This document shows positions 34,611 through 43,643 of a DNA stretch of 64,000 bases, one piece after another. The DNA comes from CBDCUI01 sp965223115. Lineage in GTDB: Bacteria > Pseudomonadota > Gammaproteobacteria > UBA4575. Both the position numbers and the translations under genes were made by a program. The stretch is taken from contig OZ244982.1 in assembly GCA_965223115.1 (NCBI GenBank), forward strand, positions 124,001 to 188,000, read 5' to 3'. The notes under the pieces are model-generated. The model was not told the origin of the DNA, made no database searches, and saw only the letters and a program-made list of their open reading frames with translations. The stretch's first letter is position 1, and each line of letters opens with the position of its first letter.

Positions 34611-36038
34611 ATGTTTAGTCAGTTGCCAGATCTTTCTAAGGTAAATATTCTCGTTGTTGGAGATGTTATGTTAGACCGCTATTGGAGCGGGTATGCACAG
34701 CGAATTTCTCCTGAAGCCCCTGTGCCGATAGTTCGTGTAGATGAGCTAGAAGAGCGTCCTGGAGGGGCGGGTAATGTTTCGCGCAATATTACAGCACTAG
34801 GAAGCAAGTGTACTCTAGTCGGATTGCTTGGCAATGATACGTTTGCACAACATTTGGAAGAATTACTTTTGCGAGAGAATGTATCTAACAAATGTATAAA
34901 AGACAACTCTTGTGAAACAATTACAAAGCTACGTGTAATAAGTCGTAATCAGCAGTTAATTCGTTTGGATTTTGAAAATAAATTTTCAGACGCTTGTGTT
35001 ACGCAGCTGACAAATAATGTAGGTAGTATCATGAATAGTTACGACGCATTAGTATTATCAGACTATGAGAAAGGTACATTAACAAATATCACTCAGCTGA
35101 TTAATAATGCGACATCAAATAATATTCCTGTTTTTATAGATCCGAAAGGAGATAATTTTGTAAAATATAAAGGTGCAACATCCATTACACCTAATCAGTC
35201 TGAATTTATTGCAGTTGTAGGAAGATGTAAGACAGAAGATGAGTTTGTAAACAAAGGATTTCAACTTGTAAATGAGTTAGGGCTCGAATCATTAATTATT
35301 ACCCGCAGTGAAAAAGGTGTTACTCTGATCAATAAAGATGGAAAGACCACAAATATACCTGCCAGGGCTAAAGAAGTTTTTGATGTTACCGGTGCAGGAG
35401 ATACATTTATTTCGGTCGTAGCTGCATCTTATGCGGCTGGTGCTTCATTTGTTGAGGCTGTGAATATCGCTAATGCTGCGGCCGGTGTGGTTGTGGGTAA
35501 GTTGGGTGCTGCAACTGTAAGTAGGACTGAAATCATAAATGAATTAAATGGTTTTGGTCAGTCAACTAATAAGGCCTTAGATAAACAAGCATTATTAGAA
35601 AAAATATCTGACTTGCGTGCTAAAGAGAAAAAGATTGTGATGACAAATGGATGTTTTGATATTTTACATCCTGGCCATGTTGAATATTTGGCTAAAGCAC
35701 GTGAATTTGGAGATGTATTGATTGTAGCTGTCAATTCGGATGCATCAATTGCACGTATTAAGGGCGATAACAGACCAATAAATACTCTTGAGGATAGATT
35801 AGTAGTACTTGCTGGCTTGCAAAGCGTGGATTGGTTGACTGTATTCGAGCAAGATACTCCTGCTGAATTAATAGAATCAGTGTTACCAGATATTTTGGTT
35901 AAGGGGGGTGACTATAATGCTGATAATATTGTGGGCGCAGATGCTGTACGTGCAAATGGCGGAGAAGTAAAAATAGTAGAGTATGTTCCGTCACATTCCA
36001 CTTCTGAATTAATATCAAAAATAAATAACTTGGTTTAA
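34611..36038 (+). CDS. hldE: Bifunctional heptose-7-phosphate kinase / heptose-1-phosphate adenylyltransferase
   Basis: HldE makes ADP-heptose for the LPS inner core. The 475-residue fusion has an N-terminal ribokinase domain (about 1-320; GDVMLDRYWSG, ERPGGAGNVSRN, and FDVTGAGDTFISV with the catalytic Asp) and a C-terminal nucleotidyltransferase domain (about 340-475; TNGCFDILHPGHVEYL). Its length is that of E. coli HldE. It follows the GT2 gene closely. waaF at 44467 and the GT9 gene at 38862 would use the product. Confidence 0.96.
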   Translation: MFSQLPDLSKVNILVVGDVMLDRYWSGYAQRISPEAPVPIVRVDELEERPGGAGNVSRNITALGSKCTLVGLLGNDTFAQHLEELLLRENVSNKCIKDNSCETITKLRVISRNQQLIRLDFENKFSDACVTQLTNNVGSIMNSYDALVLSDYEKGTLTNITQLINNATSNNIPVFIDPKGDNFVKYKGATSITPNQSEFIAVVGRCKTEDEFVNKGFQLVNELGLESLIITRSEKGVTLINKDGKTTNIPARAKEVFDVTGAGDTFISVVAASYAAGASFVEAVNIANAAAGVVVGKLGAATVSRTEIINELNGFGQSTNKALDKQALLEKISDLRAKEKKIVMTNGCFDILHPGHVEYLAKAREFGDVLIVAVNSDASIARIKGDNRPINTLEDRLVVLAGLQSVDWLTVFEQDTPAELIESVLPDILVKGGDYNADNIVGADAVRANGGEVKIVEYVPSHSTSELISKINNLV

Positions 36039-36077
36039 AACTATTTACAAATAATTACTGGACGAATATCAATATAA

Positions 36078-36968
36078 TCACTGACCCCATTTGGGTGATT
36101 TAAACCACTTGAAAATATTAAACCCTCCTCGAATCCAAAACTTGAGAACCAAGCTCCAGATTTTTGAATAGTCATCTTGTAAATAGAACTTCAACATAGC
36201 ATCTTGATTGAAAGGTCCCAGCGTGCATCTACGCATGCAACGTATATCAAAAAATCTTTTTACTGTTTTGCCGAGTGGTTTTGCTATGCTGAATTTGTCT
36301 AGATCAATAATAAATATCTCAGCTTTATTTATATCTTCCATAGTTAAATATTTGATATTTATATCAGGGAGTTTGATTAAAAAATTACCCGGATGTGGAT
36401 CACCTTGCCTGAATCCTGCATTATGTATATTGCGTGTAATAGAAGTTATTTTATTCGCAAGAAGTTCGAAAATGCTATTTTTATCATTTGTCTCACTTTT
36501 GGAAAGCTCATTTGCAAGGCTGTGTAAGGAATGATTAGTATGAATTTTTTCGTAAAGATAATAGCTTTTATTTTGTAAAAAAAAATTTGATTCAGTCCAA
36601 TACGCAATTGGTTTTGCGCATTTGATACCAATATTTCTTAGCAGAAATGCTCCTTTAAAAGCGCAAAAATTATAATCTTTGAATAAAGTTGAGATATGTA
36701 AATTTAATCTTCTGGAAAATTTATATTGTCTGTCTATTATTGAGACTTTGAGAATAACATCAGTATTTATGATGGGGTGGTCAAATGAATATAATTTATT
36801 TCGTTTTCTCGTGTGACGATGCATTTGAAAAATTTGACCTGTGAAATCATTGAATTTTTTTTCTTTAATCCAATTTAGGAGTTCAGGCTTTATTAAAACG
36901 TCTGGAGCGATTGCATATATTCCTTTAATACCATCTATGAATTGTATTCTCTGTGTTTTTATTTCCAT
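36078..36968 (-). CDS. LPS-kinase-family protein (RfaP/InaA-like)
   Basis: The 296-residue protein has a kinase-like fold: an N-lobe with a basic RHTRKRNKLYSFDHP region and a C-lobe with the catalytic GFRQGDPHPGNFLI followed by the metal-binding FIIDLDKFSIAK. This HxxxxxDxHxxN...DxD pattern is that of LPS core kinases such as RfaP/WaaP and InaA, which phosphorylate core heptose. It lies alone on the minus strand between hldE and a second kinase-like gene. The sequence is more AT-rich than the flanking housekeeping genes, as is common in LPS loci. The phosphorylated sugar is unknown. Confidence 0.8.
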   Translation of the reverse strand: MEIKTQRIQFIDGIKGIYAIAPDVLIKPELLNWIKEKKFNDFTGQIFQMHRHTRKRNKLYSFDHPIINTDVILKVSIIDRQYKFSRRLNLHISTLFKDYNFCAFKGAFLLRNIGIKCAKPIAYWTESNFFLQNKSYYLYEKIHTNHSLHSLANELSKSETNDKNSIFELLANKITSITRNIHNAGFRQGDPHPGNFLIKLPDINIKYLTMEDINKAEIFIIDLDKFSIAKPLGKTVKRFFDIRCMRRCTLGPFNQDAMLKFYLQDDYSKIWSLVLKFWIRGGFNIFKWFKSPKWGQ

Positions 36969-37099
36969 ATGAATGCGTTTTATTTTGCTGAAACTGTATA
37001 GTATTTAATATTAAGATATATAAATATGATGGGGTATTAAGTTGATTATGCTAAATTATAACATCGGCTGTTATCACAAAAATATATTAGAAAGCTGCT

Positions 37100-37750
37100 G
37101 TGAATATAAGTAAAAATAATCCGCACCGTGAACTTCTGTTACCTGATGATATCAGAGTGATAAATTTTTTGGGTGAGGGTGGACGAACATATGTTTATCA
37201 GGCACAAATGGATAGCCAAGATGTTATTGTAAAAGTTTATAAAGAAGAGGTGGCTAAAAAGTATTTCGATAAATATAATGTTGATATTGCCTTATTTGAG
37301 TATGAGCGTAATCAAGCACTCTATAACCTGCCTAAGATAAGAGAATATATTGCAAAACCATTTCGACTATATTCGTTCACCAGTGGTCAAACTCATTCAA
37401 TTATTCAAGAGCGAGTAACAGGAACTGTGTTAGAAGACTTGATTAAAAAGCTTGGTTATTTACCTAAAGAAATACTGGAGGCGGGCTATACAATTGTTAA
37501 ACAGGCAGAACTAAATGATATTCATGATTTGGATATCAGTGTTGGTAATCTTGTTGTCAATAATATTGACGGAAAGTGGAAACCTAAGCTTTATGATTTT
37601 AATTTAATGCCCCAGTATCTGTTTCCACCAAACCCTATTATTAGTTTAGCCATAAAAACTGGGATACGTAAAAAATCTTACCGTGATTACCGTAGCTTGA
37701 GAAATTGGAAAAGGCGCGGAGAGAAACGCATCTGGATTGGAAGGAATTAA
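37100..37750 (+). CDS. Protein-kinase-fold protein, YrbL/LPS-kinase-like
   Basis: The 216-residue protein, starting at a GTG, has a glycine-rich loop (INFLGEGGRTYVYQA), the ATP-lysine segment VIVKVYKEE, a catalytic-type loop HDLDISVGNLVV and a DFG-equivalent LYDFNL. It ends in a basic tail, RNWKRRGEKRIWIGRN. It is short for a kinase and resembles the YrbL and LPS-kinase groups. It lies four bases before the GEEISWGQ membrane protein start, so the pair is probably translationally coupled. Substrate could be LPS core sugar or a lipid-linked intermediate. Confidence 0.75.
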   Translation: MNISKNNPHRELLLPDDIRVINFLGEGGRTYVYQAQMDSQDVIVKVYKEEVAKKYFDKYNVDIALFEYERNQALYNLPKIREYIAKPFRLYSFTSGQTHSIIQERVTGTVLEDLIKKLGYLPKEILEAGYTIVKQAELNDIHDLDISVGNLVVNNIDGKWKPKLYDFNLMPQYLFPPNPIISLAIKTGIRKKSYRDYRSLRNWKRRGEKRIWIGRN

Positions 37751-37754
37751 TTTA

Positions 37755-38447
37755 ATGCATAAGGATTTACCTAAGATAATATGGTTTGTAATCCCATTGT
37801 TTGTAGCGCTAATGCCGTATGTTGCACGCATTATTAATCTTGAAACTGATAGGTATATGTATAGCGAATTTGGGATAATTGAAAATTTAACGGTTTTGTT
37901 TTTGTTTGTGACAATTATTGTTTGTATTATGTATTTGGTGTCGGAAAAAAGGTTTAACTTTGTTGGCTTTAAGTTTTGGATGGGTTTGTTTTTATTAGGA
38001 GCTATTTATTATGCGGGTGAAGAAATAAGTTGGGGTCAACATTTCTTTGGATGGGAAACTCCTGAGCATTGGACAAATGTAAATGACCAACAAGAGACCA
38101 ACTTACATAATACAAGCGCGCTATTTGATCAAATCCCCCGTAGCTTATTGTCTCTTGCGGCTTTGATTGGTGGTGTGATTGTGCCCATATATAGAAAAGT
38201 AAAACAATACACTCCTAATTTAGACTCACTGAATTATTGGCTTTGGCCTACATCTGTTTGTTTACCATCTGCGTTATTAGCATTGCTAGTCAGTTGGCAT
38301 GAAAAGGTGTATGAATTTTTTGATATTAATATTCCTATTATGCTTGATATCCGCGCTGGCGAAACAAAAGAATGTCTGTTGGCTTTGTTTATGATGATGT
38401 ATGTATTATCAATATGGTACAGGAATCGAGTGATTAAAAAAGTGTAA
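37755..38447 (+). CDS. Polytopic membrane protein with GEEISWGQ motif, unknown function
   Basis: I start at the ATG at 37755, nine bases after AAGGA, not the TTG at 37737; this gives 230 residues. There are about six membrane segments (near residues 9-26, 43-62, 74-90, 130-148, 165-182 and 205-222). The striking feature is YYAGEEISWGQHFFGW followed by a soluble, highly polar ETPEHWTNVNDQQETNLHN loop. Conserved Glu, His and Trp residues there look catalytic or ligand-binding. I have seen this motif in membrane proteins near glycan genes, but know no proven function. Its coupling to the upstream kinase is clear. Confidence 0.75.
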   Translation: MHKDLPKIIWFVIPLFVALMPYVARIINLETDRYMYSEFGIIENLTVLFLFVTIIVCIMYLVSEKRFNFVGFKFWMGLFLLGAIYYAGEEISWGQHFFGWETPEHWTNVNDQQETNLHNTSALFDQIPRSLLSLAALIGGVIVPIYRKVKQYTPNLDSLNYWLWPTSVCLPSALLALLVSWHEKVYEFFDINIPIMLDIRAGETKECLLALFMMMYVLSIWYRNRVIKKV

Positions 38448-38453
38448 ATAGAT

Positions 38454-38843
38454 TTAATAATCCGCGTAGGATTTTTCCTCTAAAATATTGGATCCAAGCA
38501 GTGTATTGATTTCTTTTTTAGTTGCTGCGCGTTTATCGTTCTGAATATATACAGAACGAGCTAATTCAATAAATTCTTGATCAAATTCTTGTTTAGACTC
38601 CTTAATTCTAATTTTATCTTCAATATCCCATAGATTTTGATTATTGCATTTTAGTTCTTTTTTAAGTTGTATGATTTTCTCATTATTAATTACTGAATCA
38701 TGCCAAATTTTATCCAGTAAGCTGAGTTCGGACTTAACATTCGTTAGTTTTTGTTTATCTTGTATTTGTGTCGACTTGATTTCTAAGATTGTAATTTTGT
38801 CAAGTAATTCGCCAGGTGAGATAGGTATGCTAATATTTTCCAT
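38454..38843 (-). CDS. DUF6165 family protein
   Basis: The 129-residue protein begins ISIPISPGELLDKITILEIK, the signature of DUF6165, then continues as charged helices likely to form a coiled coil (about residues 20-110, rich in Lys, Glu, Leu and Ile). Members occur in LPS and glycan loci beside family 9 glycosyltransferases, as here, where it follows the GT9 gene by 18 bases on the same strand. No enzyme motif is seen; a helper of the glycosyltransferase is a reasonable guess. Confidence 0.8.
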   Translation of the reverse strand: MENISIPISPGELLDKITILEIKSTQIQDKQKLTNVKSELSLLDKIWHDSVINNEKIIQLKKELKCNNQNLWDIEDKIRIKESKQEFDQEFIELARSVYIQNDKRAATKKEINTLLGSNILEEKSYADY

Positions 38844-38861
38844 AACTTACGTGCCTATATT

Positions 38862-39908
38862 TTAAGATGAGTATTGTTGAACAAGCTTTTCTAATTTATT
38901 TGTTACGTCTTCTACGCTTATCAAGTCCATAACACCTTTATATTCTAGTTTTGTCCCCCATTTTAAGTCACTAGCAGATTTGTTTCTAAATTTACGTGCG
39001 GCAACATCATATTTATCTACACACCACTGCTGACTCAGGTAGGGACCACTGCGTTTAGGGTTGCTAGCAGCATATAAGCCAATCACAGGGGTTCCAAGTC
39101 CAGTAGCGATGTGTGCTGGGCCAGAATCCGGTGAGATTAAGACATCTGCGTGTTGTAGTAATGCAAGAAATTTTTTTAGATTATCTTTGCCGATTAAATT
39201 TAAGGCCTTGTGCTGCATGTGATTTTCAATATCTATTCCTATTTGCTGTTCAATTTTAGTGGGTCCTCCACAGAGTATCACTTGTGCATCGATTGATTGA
39301 ATTGCATAGTCGGCTACTGCAGCATAACGTTCTGTGCTCCAATTTCGTATAGGGTGACTAGAGCAAGGGCTGATAATTACTTTAAATTTGTCTGCAGCTA
39401 GGTATTGTTGAGCAAACCTTTCTGCATCGTCAGTGACGTGGTAGTTCCAATTTAAAGCGCGTTTTGAAAGGCCCAAATATTCAATAAAGCTGAAAAAGCT
39501 ATCTAGAACATGTTGTTTTGAGGTAGGTGGAATGCACTGGTTTATAAAAAGCGAATGAAAATCCTTAGATCTGTTACTGTCATAACCTAATTTTGTAGTA
39601 GCTGAAACAAATGTGCTAATGATGTTGGCTCGTAATGAGACTTGGGCACTAAGTAATACATCAAACTTTCTATTTTTTAATTTATTTATTATATGTTTGT
39701 ATCCTTTAATAAAATTCAACTTATCAAATTCAATGAACTCAATTTTTTCTATATCATTAATAAGTGCGGCTTCATTTTTACCTATAATCCATGTAAGTTC
39801 AGTGTCTGGCCAATATTTTTGAATAGTGCGAACAACTGGGACCATATGTGTTACATCTCCTATTGCAGACAACCTTAATATGCAAATGGACTTTGGTGGA
39901 GTATTCAT
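38862..39908 (-). CDS. Family 9 glycosyltransferase (heptosyltransferase I-like)
   Basis: The 348-residue GT-B protein starts ICILRLSAIGDVTHMVPVV, the donor-side start of WaaC-type enzymes, and has the C-terminal ADP-heptose binding motif LISPDSGPAHIATGLGTPVIGLYAA (read in parts). SPCSSHPIRNWS marks the middle. It most resembles heptosyltransferase I and probably adds the first heptose to Kdo, while waaF at 44467 adds the second. It is divergent from kdkA and precedes the DUF6165 gene. Confidence 0.9.
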   Translation of the reverse strand: MNTPPKSICILRLSAIGDVTHMVPVVRTIQKYWPDTELTWIIGKNEAALINDIEKIEFIEFDKLNFIKGYKHIINKLKNRKFDVLLSAQVSLRANIISTFVSATTKLGYDSNRSKDFHSLFINQCIPPTSKQHVLDSFFSFIEYLGLSKRALNWNYHVTDDAERFAQQYLAADKFKVIISPCSSHPIRNWSTERYAAVADYAIQSIDAQVILCGGPTKIEQQIGIDIENHMQHKALNLIGKDNLKKFLALLQHADVLISPDSGPAHIATGLGTPVIGLYAASNPKRSGPYLSQQWCVDKYDVAARKFRNKSASDLKWGTKLEYKGVMDLISVEDVTNKLEKLVQQYSS

Positions 39909-39953
39909 TATGGATAAAATAGTTTTAATAATAATGCAACAAAGTCAGTGCCT

Positions 39954-40691
39954 ATGAGTTCTTTGAAGTTTAAGCACTATGGTAACGAGATTGTTGCGTA
40001 TAACAAATCATTATTTTCTGAATTTCCACTTGAGCTGTTTGATCCTGAATATTTAATGACTAATTTGTTGTTGCTCGATCATGAGTTAGATGCAACGAAT
40101 CTGGCTGGAAGAGGAAGAATACGCATATTTAAACATAATAAATACACATTGGTATTGCGACATTATTATCGTGGCGGATTTGCTTCTAAATTTAGCAACG
40201 ATGCTTACATTTGGAAAGGGTTGGAAAAGGCAAGACCTTTTCAAGAACTGCAATTATTGTTGTTGTTGCAGGGATTTAATTTACCTGCTCCGGTTCCTGT
40301 CGCGGCCCATTTAAATAAGACAAGTTTTACATACAGTGCGGATATTGTGACTCAATTCATTCCAGATGCTCAGTCACTTTGTATATTATTAACAAAGCAA
40401 AGTATACCAACAAAAATTTGGCATGAAATTGGAGTTGTGATTAAGAAATTTCATAATCATGATTGCAATCATGCAGATTTGAATGCACATAATATATTAA
40501 TCGATACTGAAAAAAGAATATTCTTAATTGATTTTGATAAATCTAAAATAGATAGATCTTTCAATAATTGGAAAAATAAAAATCTTGCAAGGCTGAAGCG
40601 ATCACTTTTAAAGTTAAAAAGTAGTGAAAGGAAATTTAACTATTCAGAACAAGACTTTCAAGCCTTATTGGAAGGATATAATCTAAATTAG
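39954..40691 (+). CDS. kdkA: 3-deoxy-D-manno-octulosonic acid (Kdo) kinase
   Basis: KdkA phosphorylates the first Kdo on lipid A. The protein (245 residues from the ATG at 39954; a GTG at 39948 is possible) has YRGGFASKFSNDAYIW, ARPFQELQLL, and the catalytic CNHADLNAHNILID followed by IFLIDFDKSKI. These are the KdkA phrases seen in Haemophilus and Vibrio. Such a kinase is usual where a monofunctional WaaA adds one Kdo. It meets waaA tail to tail with a four-base overlap of the stop codons. Confidence 0.92.
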   Translation: MSSLKFKHYGNEIVAYNKSLFSEFPLELFDPEYLMTNLLLLDHELDATNLAGRGRIRIFKHNKYTLVLRHYYRGGFASKFSNDAYIWKGLEKARPFQELQLLLLLQGFNLPAPVPVAAHLNKTSFTYSADIVTQFIPDAQSLCILLTKQSIPTKIWHEIGVVIKKFHNHDCNHADLNAHNILIDTEKRIFLIDFDKSKIDRSFNNWKNKNLARLKRSLLKLKSSERKFNYSEQDFQALLEGYNLN

Positions 40692-41950
40692 TTTATGCGT
40701 CTATTTAGAATTGGTTCTAAAAAATTTAAATAATCTTTCAAAACCGTGGATTTATGTTTAATAAATTTACGTGCGTTTATCCCGTATTGGGTTCTTTCAA
40801 GATCATTATTTAACAAGTGTATTAACATAACACCGAGATCATGGCTGTCTCTAATTTGAATTATTCCTTTAGCATTTAATAACTCTTTTGTTTCTAACGC
40901 AAAATTATTGGTGTGAGGGCCAACAATAACACATTTACCAAAGCTTGCAGGTTCTAACATGTTATGTCCGCCTCTTGGTATCAGTGAGCCGCCAACGAAG
41001 ACTAATGCCGCTTCATTGAAATACATGTCGAGCTCTCCCAGTGTGTCTACAATATATGCGTCGCAGTCATTAGTGTTGATCTCTTTAGTGCTCCGCAAAG
41101 ACGTTTTGATATTTTTATTTTCTAGCTGGCGCAATAATGGCCTGCCTCTTTCAGGGTAGCGAGGTGCAAGCACAAGAAGAATATTTTTCTTTTTCAAGAT
41201 TTCAATATGTTGGGTGATTTGCATTTCTTCGTCATCGTGTGTAGATACAGCTAATACAAAAGGGCGTTTAATAGTTGTGCAAGGAAGATCATCAGTATTT
41301 TGCAGTTTAATTGCGTATTTTAAATTGCCAATTGTATGAGTTGTTTCAGCATTAGCGCCAATGTCTATATACATATTTCTATCTTTATCAGATCTGGTAA
41401 GCAGAATAGAAAGGTTGTTAAGTGCTGTTGCAATATCTTTTTTAATAGGATTGTTATTTCTGGTTGATTTTTTAGATAAGCGCCCATTAACAATTGCGGT
41501 TGGAATATTTTTATTTTTTGCCAGTGTAAATAATGTAGGCCAAATTTCAGTTTCTAAAACTAATAAACATTTTGGGTCAATTTTTTTTAAAAAAGAGCCG
41601 ACTATAAATGCGTAGTCGAGCGGCAAATAAACATGTGGAATATTTTGCTGTTTTACAAGTTGAGCGGCAGTTGGGGTGTTTGTGGAGACAATAATATTGT
41701 CTTCTGGGTATTGTTTTCTTATTGCTAATATAAGAGGTTTGGCTGCATTAAATTCGCCAACTGATGCACAATGAATCAATATGGGGGGGTTATTTGTCAT
41801 GCGCGGATAATTAAGGCCTAGACGTTGTGTGAAGTATTTCCAGCCGCCGTCTTTGCATGCACGATAGATAATATAGCCTAATGCCGCAGGGCTCAGTATC
41901 AGTAATAGTAATTTATAGCGCAGCGTTGTGCGGCTAGATGACTTTGACAT
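40688..41950 (-). CDS. waaA: Kdo transferase
   Basis: WaaA moves Kdo from CMP-Kdo to lipid IVA at the inner membrane. I start at the ATG at 41950, five bases after the tolC stop, giving 420 residues; a TTG at 41968 would overlap tolC. The protein has an N-terminal membrane anchor (about 10-28), HCASVGEFNAAKPLI with the catalytic Glu, ETEIWPTLF, and the acceptor/donor region VFVGGSLIPRGGHNMLEPA. Length and motifs match the family. The presence of kdkA suggests one-Kdo LPS. Confidence 0.95.
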   Translation of the reverse strand: MSKSSSRTTLRYKLLLLILSPAALGYIIYRACKDGGWKYFTQRLGLNYPRMTNNPPILIHCASVGEFNAAKPLILAIRKQYPEDNIIVSTNTPTAAQLVKQQNIPHVYLPLDYAFIVGSFLKKIDPKCLLVLETEIWPTLFTLAKNKNIPTAIVNGRLSKKSTRNNNPIKKDIATALNNLSILLTRSDKDRNMYIDIGANAETTHTIGNLKYAIKLQNTDDLPCTTIKRPFVLAVSTHDDEEMQITQHIEILKKKNILLVLAPRYPERGRPLLRQLENKNIKTSLRSTKEINTNDCDAYIVDTLGELDMYFNEAALVFVGGSLIPRGGHNMLEPASFGKCVIVGPHTNNFALETKELLNAKGIIQIRDSHDLGVMLIHLLNNDLERTQYGINARKFIKHKSTVLKDYLNFLEPILNRRIN

Positions 41951-41955
41951 GTAGG

Positions 41956-43278
41956 CTAATTTAGCCAACCATCAATTGTTAGTAAATCATCAATTGATAA
42001 GGTGCCTGTGGCTTGTTTGAGCCTCAGTGTGCTGAGTAAATAGTCATAACGAGCACGGGAGTAATCTCTTTTTGCTAGAAATGTCTCTTGTAAGGCCAGT
42101 AATACATCTACCGAAGTTCGTGTGCCTACTTGAAAACCAGCTTCAGCAGCTTTTGCAGCGGCTTCTGTGGATTCCAGGGCTTGTGCTAGGGCCTTTACTC
42201 GGCTTATGCCAGAAATAACATTTAAATAAGCATCGCGAGTACTTTGTATCGTTTCACGACGTATTTTCTCGTGTTCATTTTGGGCCAATTCGGCATTGTA
42301 ACGAGCTTCTTTGGTTTGGTAATGAGTTCGGCCACCTTCTACTAAAGGAATATTGAGCTCCAGCCCTATGCGGGTATCTTCAGTTTGGCGTGAACCACTC
42401 AAGCCACCTGAGTCAAAATCAGAATGTGATGCAACGATGTCCAAGGTGGGCAGATGACGAGAACTTCGTAATTTTATTTCTTGCTTGGCTATAGTAGTTG
42501 AGTATTCACTGGATAGTAGGGCTAAGTTTTGCTCTAAAGCTTTGTAAACCCAATCTTCTGCATCATTAGGTTCGGGTGATATAAGCTCCATACGATTAGA
42601 AAGAATTTTGAAATCATCTATTCGTTGCGCAACGATAACCTCTAATGCATATTTTGAAATTTCAAGCTCATTCAAAGCTTCTATTTCTCTTGCAACGACA
42701 AGGTCATAAGATGCTTGGGCTTCTTTAACGTCTGTTATTGCAATCAAGCCAACTTCAAAACGTTTTTTAGCTTGCTCGAGTTGTCGCTCGATGGCTTGTT
42801 TCTCTGATTGCCTAAATGTCAATGTGTCTTGAGCAGAAAGCACATTGAAATATGCATCTGCAGTGCGGATCATTAAATCTTGGTGTGCAGCGTCTAGATT
42901 GATTTTTGCTCTGGCAACAGTATTTTTAGCCTGACGCAACTGCACATAAAAATCATGGTGATAAAGTGCTTGGCTGATACTTAAAGTATAGCCATGTTCA
43001 TTAAAGTTTACGGTCCTTCCAGGGACCCCAAATGTTTGACCTTCAGATTTTAGACGGTTATCACTTGTGCTAGCACTTATGTTTGCTTGTGGAAGGATAT
43101 TGGCACGTGCAATGGGATGACTTTGAGCTTCTGCAAAATACCTTGCTTCAGCAATTTTAATATCTGCATCATGCTGTTTAGCTATCGAGTATATATCGAC
43201 AAGACTACTTGCGTAGACATTGTTTATGCAAGCTAGTAAGAATGGTAAAAATATTATTGTTCTTAATATTTTGTGCAT
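41956..43278 (-). CDS. tolC: TolC-family outer-membrane efflux channel
   Basis: TolC forms the trimeric exit duct of drug pumps and type I secretion. The 440-residue protein has a signal peptide (ending near NVYAS), two OEP repeats (about 30-215 and 225-420) and long coiled-coil helices, with FEVGLIAITDVKEAQASYD and FQVGTRTSVDVLLALQETF as the repeat hallmarks. It lies in the order pcm-like, rhodanese, tolC, waaA, which is common in gammaproteobacteria. No inner-membrane pump partner is in the window. Confidence 0.93.
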   Translation of the reverse strand: MHKILRTIIFLPFLLACINNVYASSLVDIYSIAKQHDADIKIAEARYFAEAQSHPIARANILPQANISASTSDNRLKSEGQTFGVPGRTVNFNEHGYTLSISQALYHHDFYVQLRQAKNTVARAKINLDAAHQDLMIRTADAYFNVLSAQDTLTFRQSEKQAIERQLEQAKKRFEVGLIAITDVKEAQASYDLVVAREIEALNELEISKYALEVIVAQRIDDFKILSNRMELISPEPNDAEDWVYKALEQNLALLSSEYSTTIAKQEIKLRSSRHLPTLDIVASHSDFDSGGLSGSRQTEDTRIGLELNIPLVEGGRTHYQTKEARYNAELAQNEHEKIRRETIQSTRDAYLNVISGISRVKALAQALESTEAAAKAAEAGFQVGTRTSVDVLLALQETFLAKRDYSRARYDYLLSTLRLKQATGTLSIDDLLTIDGWLN

Positions 43279-43319
43279 GGCCTTCGTTTCTGTTGTTAAC
43301 TAGTAATCTTGTTAAGAAA

Positions 43320-43643
43320 TCAGTAGAGCGGCATGTTCGAATCGACTTGTTTTGCCCAACCGTCTACTCCTGAACTAAGGTTAATCACTTTTGTAAAACA
43401 ATGTTGGACTAAATAATTTGCAACAGCCCGACTACGTATTCCATGGTGACAGATAACTACAATCTCTTGTTCTGGATCAAAATCATTGATTGCATATGGT
43501 ATTTGTCTCATTGGTACAAGAGTAGAGTTGGGTATATGACAGCGCTCATACTCCCAAGGTTCTCTAACATCTAATAATATAGGGTTTGTATCGACCTCAT
43601 CTAAGTATTCTTTAAGATCCTTCGGGCTATACTCTTTGAACAT
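43320..43643 (-). CDS. Single-domain rhodanese
   Basis: The 107-residue protein is one rhodanese domain with DVREPWEYERCHIPNS and the active-site loop VICHHGIRSRAV, whose cysteine would carry the persulfide. It is cytoplasmic (no signal peptide). Its ATG overlaps the last base of the pcm-like gene, so they are co-translated. Such proteins relay sulfane sulfur or detoxify cyanide; the physiological partner is not evident. Confidence 0.92.
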   Translation of the reverse strand: MFKEYSPKDLKEYLDEVDTNPILLDVREPWEYERCHIPNSTLVPMRQIPYAINDFDPEQEIVVICHHGIRSRAVANYLVQHCFTKVINLSSGVDGWAKQVDSNMPLY

